A stretch of DNA of 6,970 bases from an uncultured Anaerotruncus sp. GTDB taxonomy: Bacteria > Bacillota_A > Clostridia > Oscillospirales > CAG-272. A program made the position numbers and the translations under genes. The stretch lies in assembly GCA_958414155.1 (NCBI GenBank), contig CATYWI010000065.1, positions 1-6,970 on the forward strand, written 5' to 3'. Of this stretch, positions 5,107 through 6,970 are shown piece by piece; position 1 is the first letter of the stretch, and each line of letters starts with the position of its first letter. The notes beneath the pieces were generated by a model. The model was not told where the DNA came from and ran no database searches. It was given only the letters and a program-made list of their open reading frames with translations.

Positions 5107-6970
5107 ATGGCGGATTTTGTTCACCTGCATTTACACAGCGAATACAGCCTGCTTGACGGTGCATGCCGCATAGCGGACATACCTAAGGCAGCTGCGGCTG
5201 CGGGGCACAGTGCCGTTGCACTGACAGATCACGGTGCAATGTACGGCGCGGTTGCGTTTTATAAGGCTTGCCGTGCGGCGGGCATCAAGCCCATAATAGG
5301 CTGCGAGGTGTATGTAGCTCCGCGTTCGAGGTTCGAAAAGCTTCCCGGACGCGAAAACGCGGCGCATCATCTGGTGCTGCTGTGTGAAAACGAGACGGGA
5401 TATAAAAATCTTATTAAACTCGTTTCCCTGGGATTTACCGAGGGCTTTTACTCGCGTCCCCGTGTCGATGACGAGCTTTTGTCAAAATTTCACGAGGGGA
5501 TAATCGCACTGTCCGCGTGCCTTGCCGGCGAGATACCCTCTCGTCTTGTCAGCGGCGATCTTGACGGCGCACGCAGGACTGCAGAAAAATATGTGCGGAT
5601 ATTCGGCAGGGATAATTTCTTTATAGAGCTTCAGAACCACGGTATAGCCGAGCAGCGCCAGATATTGCCGTCGCTCGCGCGCATCGCGCGTGACTGCGGC
5701 ATCGGAATGGTCGCGACAAACGATGTTCACTATATAAAGCGCAGCGATGCGTCTGTGCAGGCTGTCCTTATGTGTATACAGACCAACAGCACAGTTGCGG
5801 ACGGCAGACCGGCAGGCTTTGAGACCGATGAATTTTACTATAAGTCTACCGATGAAATGCGTGCGCTTTTCGGCTCTTATGAGGGTGCGCTTGAAAACAC
5901 GGTGAAGATAGCCGAGCGCTGTAATTTTGACTTTACATTCGGTAAGACTCTGCTTCCGACTTTCGGGACCGGCGGAAGGGCTGCCGATGACGTGCTGCGC
6001 GAGAACGCGCTTTCCGGACTGTCGTCACTTGCGGCAAGCAGAGCTCTGCCGGCTCCGGGACATTCCGTTGACGAATACCGTGAAAGACTGGAATACGAAC
6101 TGTCGGTCATAAAAAGCATGGGGTACTCGGATTATTTCCTCATAGTTGCCGATTATGTCGGATTCGCAAAGAAAAACGGTATTCCGGTCGGTCCGGGACG
6201 TGGGTCGGGCGCCGGTAGCCTTACCGCATGGCTCACCGGGATAACAGGCATCGACCCGCTGCGCTTCGGTCTGCTTTTTGAGCGATTCCTTAATCCCGAA
6301 CGCGTCAGCATGCCGGATATCGATATCGATTTCTGCTATGAACGGCGCGATGAGGTGCTGAGTTACGTAAAAGAACGCTACGGTGACGACCGTGTTTCAC
6401 AGATCATCACCTTCGGTACTATGGCGGCACGCGCGGTGATACGTGATGTCGGACGTGTGATGGGATTGCCGTATGCCGATGTGGATGAGGTCGCAAAGCT
6501 CGTGCCGCGCGAGAACGGCGTTACGCTTGATGCCGCGCTTGAAAATCATCAGGAACTGCGCGAAAGATACGAGTCATCCCCGAAAATGCGTGAGCTTATC
6601 GACACAGCCCGCGCGCTTGAGGGCATGCCGCGCAATGTGTCTGTACACGCTGCAGGCGTCGTTATAACCGAAGACCCGGTGGCTGACTACGTTCCGCTCT
6701 CGGTCAGCAACGGTGCGGTAATAACACAGTACGATATGGATACCGTTGCGGCGCTCGGATTGCTCAAATTTGATTTCCTTGCGCTCAGGTATCTTACGAT
6801 AATCGACTGCGCGGTTCGTCAGATACGCGAGCGCGAGCCGGAGTTTGATATAGAAGCACTCGATCTTTCCGATGCTGCTACCTATGAGCTGATATCACGC
6901 GGTCAGACCCTTGGCGTGTTTCAGCTTGAGTCTCCCGGCATGCGTGCTATGCTTACGAGTCTTGAACCGC
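5107..6970 (+). CDS. dnaE: DNA polymerase III subunit alpha (DnaE), C-terminus cut off by window edge
   Basis: Catalytic subunit of a bacterial C-family replicative DNA polymerase. 621 codons are present of roughly 1,100-1,200 expected; the fingers, beta-clamp-binding and OB-fold parts lie beyond the right edge. The PHP domain (about 3-210) keeps its likely metal ligands: H8 and H10 in HLHLHSEYS, D41-H42 in LTDHG, E67, H87/H88, C138, H178 and D206/H208 in NDVHY. This suggests a metal-binding, possibly proofreading-competent PHP domain. Polymerase motifs: GPGRGSGAGS (362-371), PDIDIDF (403-409; catalytic D404 and D406) and KFDFLAL (554-560; third catalytic D556). SVHAAGVVI and GVFQLES further confirm DnaE. 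The absence of an exonuclease insert in the PHP domain excludes PolC. It lies 50 bp after whiA. If the host has PolC, as most Firmicutes do, this would be the second, lagging-strand/priming enzyme; that is inference. Confidence 0.97.
   Translation, partial: MADFVHLHLHSEYSLLDGACRIADIPKAAAAAGHSAVALTDHGAMYGAVAFYKACRAAGIKPIIGCEVYVAPRSRFEKLPGRENAAHHLVLLCENETGYKNLIKLVSLGFTEGFYSRPRVDDELLSKFHEGIIALSACLAGEIPSRLVSGDLDGARRTAEKYVRIFGRDNFFIELQNHGIAEQRQILPSLARIARDCGIGMVATNDVHYIKRSDASVQAVLMCIQTNSTVADGRPAGFETDEFYYKSTDEMRALFGSYEGALENTVKIAERCNFDFTFGKTLLPTFGTGGRAADDVLRENALSGLSSLAASRALPAPGHSVDEYRERLEYELSVIKSMGYSDYFLIVADYVGFAKKNGIPVGPGRGSGAGSLTAWLTGITGIDPLRFGLLFERFLNPERVSMPDIDIDFCYERRDEVLSYVKERYGDDRVSQIITFGTMAARAVIRDVGRVMGLPYADVDEVAKLVPRENGVTLDAALENHQELRERYESSPKMRELIDTARALEGMPRNVSVHAAGVVITEDPVADYVPLSVSNGAVITQYDMDTVAALGLLKFDFLALRYLTIIDCAVRQIREREPEFDIEALDLSDAATYELISRGQTLGVFQLESPGMRAMLTSLEP

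Noticed and set aside
1..6970. Defence system, prophage, transposon, CRISPR array, tRNA/rRNA or riboswitch
   Set aside because: Every stretch over 300 bases is accounted for by a housekeeping gene; no direct-repeat arrays, transposase-like frames, terminal inverted repeats or structured leaders were seen.

Overview
The window is ordinary bacterial housekeeping DNA, most likely from a Firmicute of the class Clostridia. The evidence is WhiA next to MurB and a PHP-type DnaE, a CoaE gene followed by a small SLT-type lytic transglycosylase, and an M18 aminopeptidase with the HIDSP / KEEIGS / KYTGARGKS signature seen in clostridial members. Base composition is moderately GC-rich with short intergenic gaps. 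I cannot name genus or family; a gut-type Oscillospirales-like lineage is only a guess.

Layout. Two head-to-head transcription units diverge from an intergenic region at about 2355-2544. Leftward (minus strand): coaE (1758-2354), a membrane-anchored SLT lytic transglycosylase (1175-1747) and an M18 aminopeptidase that runs off the left edge (1-1150). The gaps are 10 and 24 bp and each gene has a Shine-Dalgarno site, so this is almost certainly one operon. Rightward (plus strand): a YjjG/YfnB-type HAD nucleotidase (2545-3228), murB (3243-4166), whiA (4163-5056, overlapping murB by 4 bp) and dnaE (5107 to the right edge, 621 codons present). The HAD-murB-whiA part is tightly packed; dnaE follows after 50 bp.

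The intergenic region holds two clear sigma-A-type promoters back to back: TTGCAA-17 bp-TATAAT leftward and TTGAAA-17 bp-TATAAT rightward, with 50 bp between the two -35 boxes. Their predicted start sites exclude the longest possible reading frames of coaE and of the HAD gene, and both starts are corrected here to the internal ATG with a Shine-Dalgarno site.

Function. The rightward unit joins peptidoglycan precursor synthesis (MurB), the division/sporulation-linked DNA-binding protein WhiA and the replicative polymerase DnaE, plus a nucleotide-cleaning HAD phosphatase. The leftward unit joins the last step of coenzyme A synthesis with wall cleavage and peptide turnover. No RNA genes, mobile elements, CRISPR arrays, large repeats or terminators were seen. 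I found no undescribed system. The points most worth a second look are the absence of rapZ and yvcK between murB and whiA, and unusual active-site motif changes in the lytic transglycosylase and CoaE.
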